In this document: piece by piece, positions 34,030-43,156 of the stretch
Numbering within the stretch: the first letter of the stretch is position 1
How the letters are laid out: every line of letters begins with the position of its first letter
NCBI RefSeq assembly: GCF_000775285.1
Contig: NZ_JJML01000015.1
Location: 1-59,568 of the forward strand
Reading direction: 5' to 3'
Source: Neosynechococcus sphagnicola sy1
GTDB lineage: Bacteria > Cyanobacteriota > Cyanobacteriia > Neosynechococcales > Neosynechococcaceae
Length of the DNA stretch: 59,568 nt
Made by a program: the position numbers and the translations under genes
The notes under the pieces: model-generated
The model's input: the letters and a program-made list of their open reading frames with translations, nothing else
What the model was told of the DNA's origin: nothing
Database searches by the model: none

Positions 34030-34605
34030 ATGACTGATCAAGATGCAGGGGATTCGCGTGCTCAGACGGGTGCTCACAAACCCCATCGGATGTTGGGTGT
34101 AATTTTGCACGAAGCTGGACTGATTTCACCCCCTCAGATAGAAGTTGCACTTCGCGAACAAGCCCAACTCAAACATCTGCAACTGGGGGAAATTCTGTCG
34201 TTACATGGGTGGCTGAAGCAGGAAACGGCGGACTTCTTTGCTGAGCGGTGGGGGCAACTTCTCAATCAGGATAGCGATCGCCCCCTAGGCTTCTATCTCA
34301 AAGAAGCCGCACTGCTCACCGAAGCCCAAATTCAAGAACTGCTGAAGGAGCAATGGCAAACCCGAGCCAGGTTTGGGTCGCTGGCAGTTCTCAAAGGGTG
34401 GATCAAAGAGCCAACGCTAAAGTTCTTCATCGCTAATTTACGTCCTCAGCATTTGACCCACAGTAACTATATCCAGGTTCAACAGAGTGAGGGACATATA
34501 GACACTCCAAAGCCGCCGATCACTCAAGAAGTGCTAGATTCTGACGACTTATCATTTTTCCAGGATGATACACTCATTATTGATGATTTTAAGTGGATTG
34601 ATTAA
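34030..34605 (+). CDS. Hypothetical protein with two tandem MshEN/GspE-N-like helical repeats
   Basis: The 191-residue product from the ATG at 34030 has two similar segments: LGVILHEAGLISPPQIEVAL with LGEILSLHGWLKQETADFF, and LGFYLKEAALLTEAQIQELL with FGSLAVLKGWIKEPTLKFF. These repeats resemble the N-terminal domains of type II secretion/type IV pilus ATPases (MshEN, known to bind c-di-GMP in some cases). No ATPase domain follows. The C-terminus is acidic (DSDDLSFFQDD). A link to pili or c-di-GMP is inference only. Confidence 0.55.
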   Translation: MTDQDAGDSRAQTGAHKPHRMLGVILHEAGLISPPQIEVALREQAQLKHLQLGEILSLHGWLKQETADFFAERWGQLLNQDSDRPLGFYLKEAALLTEAQIQELLKEQWQTRARFGSLAVLKGWIKEPTLKFFIANLRPQHLTHSNYIQVQQSEGHIDTPKPPITQEVLDSDDLSFFQDDTLIIDDFKWID

Positions 34606-34695
34606 GCCACAGCAGTTGCTGTGCAAGCCATTGAAGCCACTGTACGATCATTGAAGTCACTTTACGATCAAGGAAACTTGAAAGACCAGTGTCCT

Positions 34696-35247
34696 TTAAC
34701 GGTTAATGGTTATAATCCAGGTGCCGATGTAGCGCAAAAGGGGCACATCTCCGGGGGTTTGGATCTGGCAATTGAAATAATACATGCCGACATTACTCGG
34801 GTTACGCACGTTCGAGAGGATAATCTCTACACTGCTACTGGCGGGGATTGGCTCTTTCAGGGCAATCAGAATCAGCCGATTTTCTCGATCCCAGTTGACT
34901 TCTTGGATGGGAATTTTCTTGAGAACTTTCCGGCCTGAGGTCAAGGCGATTTCCACTGCCTTGGGATCAATCTCCCCCTTATAGTAATCGGGATAAGAGA
35001 TGGCAATTTGGGCGATCGCCAGCTTCACTCTCTTGGCCGGGAGTCTCAGCCGATAACGATCCCAGATGCCTGATTTGCCACCATAGTCTAACTGAAAAGG
35101 CAATTGATTCTCGGATTTCACCCCACTAAAGAGGGTAAACCCTGACGATTGCTGTGCCCAAGTTGTCGTCGAAAATCCTGCCACCAAACAACCCGTGAGT
35201 GCTAGGGCAGAAAGGAAACGGGGCAGGATTGCTTTGGGAAAAGGCAT
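34696..35247 (-). CDS. DUF2808 secreted protein
   Basis: The ATG at 35247 gives 183 residues with a signal peptide (FLSALALTGCLVAGFSTTTWA). The mature region contains LDYGGKSGIWDRYRLRLPA, IAQIAISYPDYYKGEID and SNVRNPSNVGMYYFNCQI, which match the DUF2808 family common in cyanobacteria. It probably resides in the periplasm. Function is unknown. An in-frame start at 35262 adds five residues. Confidence 0.8.
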   Translation of the reverse strand: MPFPKAILPRFLSALALTGCLVAGFSTTTWAQQSSGFTLFSGVKSENQLPFQLDYGGKSGIWDRYRLRLPAKRVKLAIAQIAISYPDYYKGEIDPKAVEIALTSGRKVLKKIPIQEVNWDRENRLILIALKEPIPASSSVEIILSNVRNPSNVGMYYFNCQIQTPGDVPLLRYIGTWIITINR

Positions 35248-35434
35248 AGTTAGGGGTTCCAAGCAGTAGTGAGTAAAATCTTGATCCAGGTCTACGGCCG
35301 TGTGCAGGAAGGTAATCGCCGCGACATTCTTTTATCGAACAAATCCAGTTACTAATATTAACAGATGACTCTCCGATGCCATTACTGGTTCCAGGGAGGC
35401 ATCTTGCCTGGAATGCACCTTTTCTTTAGCCCCC

Positions 35435-36358
35435 ATGATCCCTGCCACACAGCTGTCTACCCTGACGCAAACGCAACTGGAAAGTTGGGTTGCCCGCGCC
35501 CAAACCCATACCTCGCAAGGAACCCTTCCCACCTATATTCCTCGTCTGGCGGAGGCAGATCCCGATGTCATAGCCGTACAAATCCAGACGGACGAGGGCA
35601 TGGTGTGGACTGCGGGTGAGATCAGTCAGCGGTTTACCCTGATGAGTGTGATCAAACCCTTTGTGCTGCTGTTCTTGCTGGAACAGTTGGGCGAAACCGT
35701 TGTCCTGCAACAGGTGGGCACCAAACCGTCGGATCATCCGTTTCACTCCCTAGTGCAGCTCCAAGCCGATCAGGGGTGGCCCCGTAACCCGATGATCAAT
35801 AGTGGGGCGATCGCCCTGGTGTCGCTGTTACCAGGAATCGATGCGACCAGCCGCTGCGATCGCCTGCGTCAATGGCTGAATCGTCAGGCCGGGTGCAACC
35901 TCCAGGTGGACGGGGCAATGCTGGCTTCGGTGGCATCGATGGAAAATTTGCAAAATCAAGCCCTTGCGAATTACCTGCAACTGTCCGAGCGCATCCCTTC
36001 AGCGGAGGAAGCCTTAGAAGCCTACAATTGGGTGTGCTGTTTAGCCGGTACTGTGGCGGATCTAGCTCAGTTGGGCCTGTTGTTGGCAGGGGCTGCCGGA
36101 AATATCCTGCCGCGATCGCGACGGGCAGTGAACGCCCTGATGCTGAGTTGTGGGCTATATCAGACCTCTGATGTCTTCGCCATGCAAGTGGGGTTACCCA
36201 CCAAATCGGGGGTGAGTGGGTCGTTGCTGTCCATTGTTCCAGGGGCAGGGGCGATCGCCTGCTACAGTCCTGCCCTGAATCCAGAAGGTCACTCCCTTGC
36301 CGGATTGTGGCTGGTGGAGCAATTGTCCCAAGCATTGAATCTAGGGATTTTTGGTTGA
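35435..36358 (+). CDS. glsA: Glutaminase (serine-type, GlsA family)
   Basis: The protein hydrolyses glutamine to glutamate and ammonia. It has the beta-lactamase-like active-site tetrad SxxK at 71-74 (LMSVIKPF). Other family segments are QPSDH-like (KPSDHPFHSL), NPMINSGAI and VGLPTKSGVSGSLL. The 307-residue length is typical. The gene stop overlaps the start of the permease gene at 36358 by one base (TGATG), so they are likely translated in series. Confidence 0.93.
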   Translation: MIPATQLSTLTQTQLESWVARAQTHTSQGTLPTYIPRLAEADPDVIAVQIQTDEGMVWTAGEISQRFTLMSVIKPFVLLFLLEQLGETVVLQQVGTKPSDHPFHSLVQLQADQGWPRNPMINSGAIALVSLLPGIDATSRCDRLRQWLNRQAGCNLQVDGAMLASVASMENLQNQALANYLQLSERIPSAEEALEAYNWVCCLAGTVADLAQLGLLLAGAAGNILPRSRRAVNALMLSCGLYQTSDVFAMQVGLPTKSGVSGSLLSIVPGAGAIACYSPALNPEGHSLAGLWLVEQLSQALNLGIFG

Positions 36359-37302
36359 TGACTAATTTTTTCACGACCTATGGGTTTCTCATCGTCTCCA
36401 TGCTCCTGGGAGCCATGCTAGGACTCTCCCTCTATTTACCCTTAATGGCGGGGCAGCTATCCTTAGCCAGTCCTGGGTTTTATGCCGTGGGGGGCTATAT
36501 TGCGGCAATTCTCTCCACCCAGGTGTTCCACTTTACGGGGGAACTGTTCCCCGTGCCCTTACTGCTGCTGGAAATGCTGATCGCAGGGCTGGTCTGTGGG
36601 GTTTTGGGGGTACTGGTGGGGGTGCCCGCCCTGCGGTTGCGGGGGATTTATCTGGCGATCGCTACGATTGCCTTTGTTGAGATCCTGAGGATTCTCTCCC
36701 TCAACCTCGATATTACTGGGGGCGCTGTGGGCATCTTTGGCATTCCCCAACCCTTTACCAGTCCCCTGGAGTATCTCTGGGTGGTGGGGCCAATGCTACT
36801 GGTGAGTATGCTGTTTCTCTACCGTCTAGAGCGGATTCGAGTGGGGCGATCGCTGGTTGCCCTTCGGGAAGATGAACTAGCGGCAAGTGCCATGGGCATC
36901 AATCCTACCCATTTCAAGGTTCTGGCCTTTACCCTGGGAGCCATTTTAGCGGGGATGGTGGGAGCGGTTAGTGCCCATTTCTTGAATACCTGGAATGCCC
37001 GTCAGGGCACCTTTGACTCCAGCATTGTCTATTTGACCTTTGTGTTGATTGGTGGCTCTCGAACCTTTATGGGGCCAGTCTTAGGGGGAATGGTCTTTAC
37101 CGCCCTCCCGGAAATTCTCCGGGCGATCGCCGACACCCCCCAGTTACCGATGTGGCTAGCCACCTTTTTGCGGGAGGGGCGGATGATGATCTTTGGGGTG
37201 CTGATTGTCCTGGGCACCGTCTTCTTCCCCCAGGGCTTAATTGCACCTAGACGATTCCAGTTTCGGCGTCGCCCCCATCCTGCGGCCCAGCCTAAGGACT
37301 AA
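36358..37302 (+). CDS. Branched-chain/neutral amino-acid ABC transporter permease (LivM/NatD type)
   Basis: The 314-residue protein has about nine to ten hydrophobic segments. Family motifs are GQLSLASPGFYAVGGYIAA near the N-terminus, LRLRGIYLAIATIAFVEI in the middle and the EAA-like loop with ALREDELAASAMGIN. In LivM proteins this subunit pairs with LivH and LivF/G ATPases, none of which is in the window. The one-base overlap with glsA suggests a functional link between glutamine import or recapture and hydrolysis, but that is inference. Confidence 0.88.
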   Translation: MTNFFTTYGFLIVSMLLGAMLGLSLYLPLMAGQLSLASPGFYAVGGYIAAILSTQVFHFTGELFPVPLLLLEMLIAGLVCGVLGVLVGVPALRLRGIYLAIATIAFVEILRILSLNLDITGGAVGIFGIPQPFTSPLEYLWVVGPMLLVSMLFLYRLERIRVGRSLVALREDELAASAMGINPTHFKVLAFTLGAILAGMVGAVSAHFLNTWNARQGTFDSSIVYLTFVLIGGSRTFMGPVLGGMVFTALPEILRAIADTPQLPMWLATFLREGRMMIFGVLIVLGTVFFPQGLIAPRRFQFRRRPHPAAQPKD

Positions 37303-37375
37303 GAGTTTTTGCTAAATTGGATAGGCTCTTAGGGCTGCTGATGCTCTCTCCCACCCAGAATTTTTTGTATTCAAC

Positions 37376-37828
37376 ATGATCTATCCGGTTACTCCCAAGT
37401 TGCGCCTCGTGTTGACACTGGTTGGTAGTTTAGTGACCCTCGGAGTGGATTTTCCCGCAGCCCATGCCCAAGGTCGTTTATACACGCCCATCCCGATTAC
37501 CGTGAATCAAGCAGTCACCGATACCCTCTCGGAGCAGGATATTCCCACGGGGCAGGGAGGATTCGCGCGGGACTATGCGGTCAGCCTCCAATCGGGAGAC
37601 CAGGTGGCGATCGACCTGACTTCACAGAATTTCGATACGATCGTCACCTTACTGTCTGCGGATGGAGCCACGGTGGCGGAGAACGATGATGGCCCCGATG
37701 GGAGTACGAATTCACTATTATTCTCAAGGATTACAAAATCCGGTAACTATGTGATTCGCGTCCGCGCCTTTGGTGAAACCGCCGTTGGGCCGTTTGTGCT
37801 CAAGGTGACTCGCCTGAAGCCAGTTTAA
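37376..37828 (+). CDS. Secreted PPC-domain (pre-peptidase C-terminal) protein
   Basis: The 150-residue product has a signal peptide (LVLTLVGSLVTLGVDF, then AAHA-type cleavage) and then one PPC beta-sandwich domain: DYAVSLQSGDQVAIDLTS, NFDTIVTLLSADG, ENDDGPDGSTNS and SGNYVIRVRAF. In many bacteria the domain is a C-terminal appendage of secreted proteases; here it stands alone. Putative calcium-binding Asp residues lie in the ENDDGPDG loop. Role unknown. Confidence 0.85.
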   Translation: MIYPVTPKLRLVLTLVGSLVTLGVDFPAAHAQGRLYTPIPITVNQAVTDTLSEQDIPTGQGGFARDYAVSLQSGDQVAIDLTSQNFDTIVTLLSADGATVAENDDGPDGSTNSLLFSRITKSGNYVIRVRAFGETAVGPFVLKVTRLKPV

Positions 37829-37867
37829 GGAGAGGGTCGTCCCCCTTGAGGACTGGCACCGTTGCAA

Positions 37868-39127
37868 TTACCCCTTGCCAATTAATTGAGCAACCCGGAG
37901 GGCGGAGGTGACCGCTCCCTCATGCAGCCCATCGCTCAAGTAAGCTCCCGCATGGTATGTATGGTTTTCTCCATTGGTACTCACCACTTCATCTCGGTAT
38001 TTAAACGCCTCGACGGTGAAGAGCGGTGTATGGTGCTGCTGAATATGCAAGATCCTGTCCGGGGAAATCAAGCTCTCCAGATTAAAGGCCAGACTATAGT
38101 TCTCAGGGGGGGAATTCCCGGAGGCAGTGATGCCACACAGCTGGTTGAGAGCAGCATTGTAGCCCCAGCCCTTTGCTGTCTGAAAGAAATCAAACTCTGA
38201 CATTTGCTGGATGCCGTAACGGTTGTACATCGCTGTATCTGTATGTAACACCGTTTGCACCCGATTAGCTCGCCAGGCTGAAAACCGCCGGGTTTCGGCA
38301 TCGGTGGCATCAGCTAATAAGTGCATCACCTGATCCGGTGGGGTGGCAAAAACCACTTTATCGAAGGTTGCGATGCTCGGAGAGCGGTCTTTGACCATCG
38401 CCCCCTCTGCTAGACGGATCTTGACCCCATCGCTGGTTCTGTTAATGGCTGCAACCGCAGTGTTGAGCCAGAGTTCACCCCGAAAACGTGCCAGAATTTT
38501 TTCCACATAGGAATACACCCCGCCTTTAATTCTCACCCACTTGACAAAGATGTACTCTCGTAGGGCCGGCATCGCCAGTTCTGCTGGGAAATTGCCAATC
38601 AGTTCAAAGGGCATCGAGTAACTGTACATGGTCAGCAATTTCAGCCAACAATTGCGCAGGCCGGGTTGTTTTAAATGCTCCTCCATAGCCTGATCATAAA
38701 AATCCTGCATTTTGGTAAATCGCATTTTCATCCAGAAGCCAGCGGAACGGGCATAGAGTGTATCCAGTCGCAGATATTCAATCAACCGCTGGAGGCCGCT
38801 AAAGTTTTTTTGGATCATCTTGCCTGAAAGCAAGTGACGACCATCCTGAAGAAATAGAGCAGAACCAATATCAACGGGTTCTAATTCCACCCCTAGTTCT
38901 TGCATCAGATGCAGAAAGTTGTAAAAAACAACGGGAAATTCGAGCACACCATTTTCTAAAATCTGCTCACAATTGCTGTGATTGGGCTGCACATTTTTGT
39001 TGAGGGTGCGAATATGTCCACCCAAAACAGGCTGCTGCTCGATCACAGTCACATGATGCCCCTGTTGATCCAGCCAGTAGGCTGTCACGAGACCACTGGC
39101 TCCACCCCCAATAATTGCGATTTTCAT
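37868..39127 (-). CDS. FAD-dependent amine-oxidase-like protein
   Basis: The ATG at 39127 places the dinucleotide motif IAIIGGGASGLVTAYWLDQ at residues 3-21, with HVTVIEQQPVLGGHIRT next, as in NAD(P)/FAD-binding monoamine-oxidase-like proteins. The frame is open to 39208 but would then overlap the upstream gene. The 419-residue length and the segments DKVVFATPPDQVMHLL and YHAGAYLSDGLHEGAVTSA fit the family. It follows a second flavin oxidoreductase in the same direction by 26 bases, suggesting one pathway. Confidence 0.85.
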   Translation of the reverse strand: MKIAIIGGGASGLVTAYWLDQQGHHVTVIEQQPVLGGHIRTLNKNVQPNHSNCEQILENGVLEFPVVFYNFLHLMQELGVELEPVDIGSALFLQDGRHLLSGKMIQKNFSGLQRLIEYLRLDTLYARSAGFWMKMRFTKMQDFYDQAMEEHLKQPGLRNCWLKLLTMYSYSMPFELIGNFPAELAMPALREYIFVKWVRIKGGVYSYVEKILARFRGELWLNTAVAAINRTSDGVKIRLAEGAMVKDRSPSIATFDKVVFATPPDQVMHLLADATDAETRRFSAWRANRVQTVLHTDTAMYNRYGIQQMSEFDFFQTAKGWGYNAALNQLCGITASGNSPPENYSLAFNLESLISPDRILHIQQHHTPLFTVEAFKYRDEVVSTNGENHTYHAGAYLSDGLHEGAVTSALRVAQLIGKG

Positions 39128-39153
39128 AGCTGACTCGCCGACAGGATTTGGTC

Positions 39154-40686
39154 TTAGCCTAGAAGTGGATCTCCTGACAATCGTTGATATAAAAGTGCCC
39201 CCGTCCAAAATGTAGCGGCGAATCCGGGATAGCCGGAGGAAGCATTACAAAAATAGAAATGCTTCAGGGAAGTCTGGTGATTGAGCCGACCCAGTCCCAT
39301 ATTCCGGGGAGTGAGACTAGAACCATAGGAATTGCCCTGGGGACACCAGCAAAATCGCTCGTTGGTGGTGGGGCTACCCGTGATTTTAAACACGAGATGT
39401 TTTCTGAAATCAGGAACGTAGTGTTTTTCCACCACATCCAGGATAGAGTCTAGAATTTCTGATTTTTTCTGCCGATAGGCCTTGGCATCCGTTGCTTGTA
39501 ATTGCTTGAAGTACTCGTAGTTAGCAACGGTCAAAAATTCGACAATTTGACAGTCTGGGGGACAGTCCCGCTGGTGATTGGTTAAGAGAGTTGGGGTGGT
39601 AATCGCAAAACTGGGATTGGAAAAGTCATGGTGATCATACATCTGCTCAAAGGCTTGATTTAAATCTGGATTCCCAGTATGAAAAGTATTCCATTTGCCA
39701 AATCCATAATTACGCAGATCCAGATCCTGCACCACACAGTAGGCCATGAAGTTGGAAGGGGAGTATGGATAATTGAGTTTCTGGCGAACTGAGCGGGAGA
39801 ATTTTTCCAGGCCAATCATCTCGGCTGCTTTCTTGGGATCGAGGTTGCAGATGATGGTTTCAGCGGTAAATTCATAGGTTTCATGGGTTATGCGATCGCG
39901 GGCTTTGACACCACACACCTCCCGGTCGGTAACGATGAAATCCGTGACCTCAAGATTCAGTAAAACCTTGCCATGATGCTCTTCAATCACTTTGACTAAG
40001 GACTGAATTACATGTTCAAAGTGTTGAGTGGGGTAGAATGCCCCTTCTTGATAGCCCGTAAATAGGATCACCCAGGCGTAGAACGAGAGTTGATTCGGTG
40101 GCAATAAAAAATCTGGCCACTGCAACGCCAACAGAGTTTGTGCCGCCTGCGGCAGGTTGAAACGATCGAAGACATCTTGCAGGGTGCTGTGGAGGTAGCC
40201 GATCGCACTGAAGACTGCTCCCAAATGTTTGAGGACTTGTGTTGGATTCACGGGGGGAGACAAGTACTTTAAACCTTGCCGGGTTTTTTGCACTTCCTCA
40301 ACAAATTGACGCAGGCGATCGCCATCTTGGGGGAAAAGTGTAGACAGTCGCCGGATCAGTTCCGTTGGGTTGGAGGGAATGTCCAGGGAGTAACCCGGCA
40401 TCCGCATGTGGTCAAATCCATCGGGGTGATAGCGCTCGAAGGTCACCCCTTGCTCCAGACCGAGTTTCTTCAGCACCCGATGAACCGTATGTCCCTCACC
40501 ACAATCCCAAACGTAATGTAGTTGTGCATTAAACCGATAGTGTTTCGCCATCGTAAACGTGTGGCCAAAACCGCCTGGATACTCATGGGCTTCCAGAACT
40601 TGCACAGTTTTGCCAGATTTAGCCATCAACGCCCCAAACACCAGAGCCGACAGGCCACTTCCTACAATCAGATAATCGGGTTTCAT
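39154..40686 (-). CDS. FAD oxidoreductase of the carotenoid isomerase/phytoene desaturase-like superfamily
   Basis: The N-terminus YLIVGSGLSALVFGALMAKSG (5-25), with VQVLEAHEYPGGFGHTF, marks the NAD(P)/FAD-binding family that includes CrtISO, CrtI and RetSat. Later segments TIICNLDPKKAAEMIG and HVIQSLVKVIEEHHGKV support it. The 510-residue length is right. Whether it acts on a carotenoid or another lipid is unknown. It is immediately upstream of the amine-oxidase-like gene and probably co-transcribed with it. Confidence 0.85.
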   Translation of the reverse strand: MKPDYLIVGSGLSALVFGALMAKSGKTVQVLEAHEYPGGFGHTFTMAKHYRFNAQLHYVWDCGEGHTVHRVLKKLGLEQGVTFERYHPDGFDHMRMPGYSLDIPSNPTELIRRLSTLFPQDGDRLRQFVEEVQKTRQGLKYLSPPVNPTQVLKHLGAVFSAIGYLHSTLQDVFDRFNLPQAAQTLLALQWPDFLLPPNQLSFYAWVILFTGYQEGAFYPTQHFEHVIQSLVKVIEEHHGKVLLNLEVTDFIVTDREVCGVKARDRITHETYEFTAETIICNLDPKKAAEMIGLEKFSRSVRQKLNYPYSPSNFMAYCVVQDLDLRNYGFGKWNTFHTGNPDLNQAFEQMYDHHDFSNPSFAITTPTLLTNHQRDCPPDCQIVEFLTVANYEYFKQLQATDAKAYRQKKSEILDSILDVVEKHYVPDFRKHLVFKITGSPTTNERFCWCPQGNSYGSSLTPRNMGLGRLNHQTSLKHFYFCNASSGYPGFAATFWTGALLYQRLSGDPLLG

Positions 40687-41015
40687 CGGACGGTTCCTGC
40701 TAATATTTCCCGTCAGTTAACATTTCCCTGGTTTCTCCCATCCGGTTCCGCACCATCGGATCAATCTGTGGTTTCTCAACATCGCCCCGGTCTTGCCAAC
40801 CCCTCAGGGACAAACGTCTCGTCGGATGAAACTTTCAGCCTGATTATGCCCTGGGTGCATCAGGGCAAAACCAACAGACTGTGGATCAAAGAATAGCTGT
40901 TCAAATTTCTCTTGTTAACAAAACCATCCACGGAGCCACAATTGTGTCCTCCCGATCACCTATAGGGTGAACGGAGGGATTGACCGCCAGAATCGCTGGG
41001 ATAGGGAGTGGGGGA
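40687..41015. other. Intergenic region with a bulged hairpin
   Basis: No gene is supported in these 329 bases. CCTCCCGATCACC (40948-40960) can pair with GGGTGAACGGAGG (40965-40977), with one bulge and one mismatch, forming a stable stem. It lies 39 bases after the stop of the leftward DUF4342 gene and may close its transcript, but no T-run follows. Confidence 0.5.
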
Positions 41016-41354
41016 TTAGTCCTCTCGTTTTTCAATTGCGATCGTCAAATGCAGTACCATCGCCCCAATCGCCCCCACGGCTGCCAAAACTGGAAAGAGC
41101 GCTGCACTGATGACACCCCCGACCACTCCAATGGTCACTGGAATTTCAATCAGGATTCGCCCTTCTTCGTTTTTCAACAAAATACGGCGAATATTCCCTT
41201 CGTGGAGGAGTTCCTTGACTTTGTCAACAAGTTCATCCCCCTTGATGGTAAATTCTTCCACATTGACCTTGCCTTCGGTCTGGGTTGCGGTGGGTTCGAC
41301 GGTTGGTGACGTTGCTTCCCCCGTTCCCTCGGATTTTTCATCAAATGTGTCCAT
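41016..41354 (-). CDS. DUF4342 family membrane protein
   Basis: The 112-residue protein has a disordered N-terminus (1-35, Thr/Glu-rich), the conserved stretch EFTIKGDELVDKVKELLHEG and NIRRILLKNEEGRILIEIPVT, and a C-terminal hydrophobic region (about 72-100) with VTIGVVGGVISAALFPVLAA. This matches DUF4342. It is likely membrane-anchored. Function is unknown. Confidence 0.85.
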   Translation of the reverse strand: MDTFDEKSEGTGEATSPTVEPTATQTEGKVNVEEFTIKGDELVDKVKELLHEGNIRRILLKNEEGRILIEIPVTIGVVGGVISAALFPVLAAVGAIGAMVLHLTIAIEKRED

Positions 41355-41597
41355 GTTCTAGCCCTCCACGATTGCAGTTTTCAAGGGACTCGAAATCAAT
41401 ACCTTCTCAAACCTGTAGCTCGCTGACCTGAAGGAACCACCTCACCCCTATTCTGTTACAGGTGTCATCGATCTATAGCAAAAACGACATATGTCTCCAC
41501 AGTAGCAACGATAGCCCCTACCACAAACTATAGCGCTGCACAGCGCTGGCAAGAGGTTATTCAGGCAGGGTTGTAGATGACTGAGCTTTGACATCCT

Positions 41598-41629
41598 CCC
41601 CTCCTAACCGCAAAGCGGTATAGAAGGGG
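41598..41629 (-). repeat. Subterminal hairpin at the right end of the TnpB element
   Basis: On the minus strand CCCCTTC (from 41629) pairs with GGAGGGG (to 41598), and inside it ACCGC pairs with GCGGT around TTT. The hairpin overlaps the tnpB stop codon. In IS200/IS605-type elements such an end hairpin marks the right end and part of the guide-RNA (omega/reRNA) scaffold. Confidence 0.65.
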
Positions 41630-43100
41630 ATTCTCCAGAAACGTCCTCAAACAAAGACATCTGCACAATGACAGCAACTCGTTCTCGATTTCCGGTTTGG
41701 TTCCCAGGCTCACCGACCAACGTCGGTGATATTTCCTTGCAACCTGTCAGTTCAGGTTTGGGCGTAACTTTCGGGCTGACCACCCGTAGGGAAGCGATTC
41801 CAAGCTTTTGAGCCGTGCGTTGAGCAATCACCACCGCAGCATCCACATCTGCATCTTCATGATGACCGCAGTTTTCACAGACAAACTTTTCACCATCCCG
41901 GTTGCCGGGGCTGACATAGTGGCATTGCGAGCATTCCTGACTGGTGTGGTGCGCCGGAACATCAATTACCCAGTGACCAAGTTTGTTCGCCTGATGCTCA
42001 GTTTTGACGCGCAAATTGTACCAGGAAGCATCAGAAATTGCCTTATTCAGTGCGGACTTAGCCGCTTGTCCATTCTGGATGAACATGCCTGTTTCAGGGT
42101 CTTTCCTGGGCTTGCACCGCGCCTTCATCCCTTTGATATTGAGGTCTTCAAATCCAATCACATCGGCACTCGCCGCGATCTTACGTGCAAGCTTCCACTG
42201 AAAATCATCGCGCACACGACGAATCTTCTGATGCAAACGTGCAACACACTGATGAGCTTTGAAGCGATTCTTGGAGCCTTTCTTCTTCCGGGACAATCGA
42301 CGCTGCCGGATTTCAAGATGACGCTGAAACCGCTTACCAATGTTGGGATTTGGGTCAACCGTTCCATCAGCCATTGCTGCAATCTTTTTGATGCCACGGT
42401 CAACACCGTTCACCGATTGCAATTCGTCAATCGTTTTCTTTGGCAAGTCGGGAATAGAATCATCTCGCAGCAACAGGCTGGCATACCACCCATTTACTTC
42501 ACGGGTTACGGTGACGGTGCGGATCTCCCACGATTGTGGGATGTCTCTCGACTTGAAGAATCGCATATCTCCCAACGTGGGGAAAACGATGTGATTCCCG
42601 TTCACCTTTACGGTTTTGGGCTTGAACTCAAACGAGTTGAAATCATTACGGCTCTTGGTCTGTGGGAATCCAGACTTGCCTTGAAAGAAGCGATTGAAAG
42701 CAGTAGCGAGGTGTCTCAAGGCTTGCTGCAACACATCAGCACTGACCGTTTTATACCAGGGTCTAGCCTGCTTCAGTGCGACCAGCCCAGAGGATTGCAT
42801 TTCGTAGGCGCTGCGTCGTGGATTAAATGGCTTATCCTGCTTCCCACTCCGCAAGCTCGATTTGTCTTCTTTCCACGGCTCACCGTTAGCGGCAGACCAA
42901 ACCACCGAGCAAGTCAACGGACACGCTTCAGCCTTGGATCACAGAGAGCAGAAATCCCCTTGAATGAATCCTTGGTTATAACTATCAATTCGGTCTGCAA
43001 GGTTGTAGTTGACCATGCCGCGCAGCATTCCCAACCAGGAGAACATTGTTTCTTCCTGTCTGACATTTGGAATGAGCTTAAAGCGGTAAGCGGTCTGCAT
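41604..43100 (-). pseudogene. tnpB: TnpB (IS1341-type RNA-guided endonuclease) with an in-frame TGA
   Basis: The frame from the ATG at 43100 (QTAYRFKLIPNVRQEETM) reaches a TGA at 42939-42941, codon 54, and then continues in the same frame (SKAEACPLTCSVVWSA) to 41604. The rest is intact. RuvC residues appear in VNGVDRGIKKIA, VIGFEDLNIKGM and CGHHEDADVDAAVV, and a CSQCH...CENCG zinc ribbon is present. TnpB is an RNA-guided nuclease that retains IS200/605 elements. No TnpA transposase is present. A CGA-to-TGA change is a simple explanation for the stop. A restart at TTG 42917 would lack the N-terminal strand. Confidence 0.85.
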
Positions 43101-43115
43101 AGAACCTTTCAATCG

Positions 43116-43134
43116 TGCTATCAATATGATAGCA
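43116..43134. promoter_or_regulatory. Perfect inverted repeat between tnpB and the RHH gene (operator candidate)
   Basis: TGCTATCA (43116-43123), ATA, TGATAGCA (43127-43134) is a perfect palindrome with a three-base spacer. It lies in the 56-base divergent region between the tnpB ATG (43100) and the RHH GTG (43157). Ribbon-helix-helix repressors bind such short palindromes. Confidence 0.65.
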
Positions 43135-43156
43135 GTTAAGAAACGGAAGTGTCACT

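Noticed and set aside
35796-36374. Minus-strand 192-codon frame opposite glsA
   Set aside because: It is a shadow of the glutaminase gene with an atypical composition.
41808-43139. A 443-codon open frame on the plus strand opposite tnpB
   Set aside because: It mirrors the tnpB coding frame, has no recognisable domain, and overlaps the palindrome and tnpB start. Long antisense frames are expected opposite such genes.
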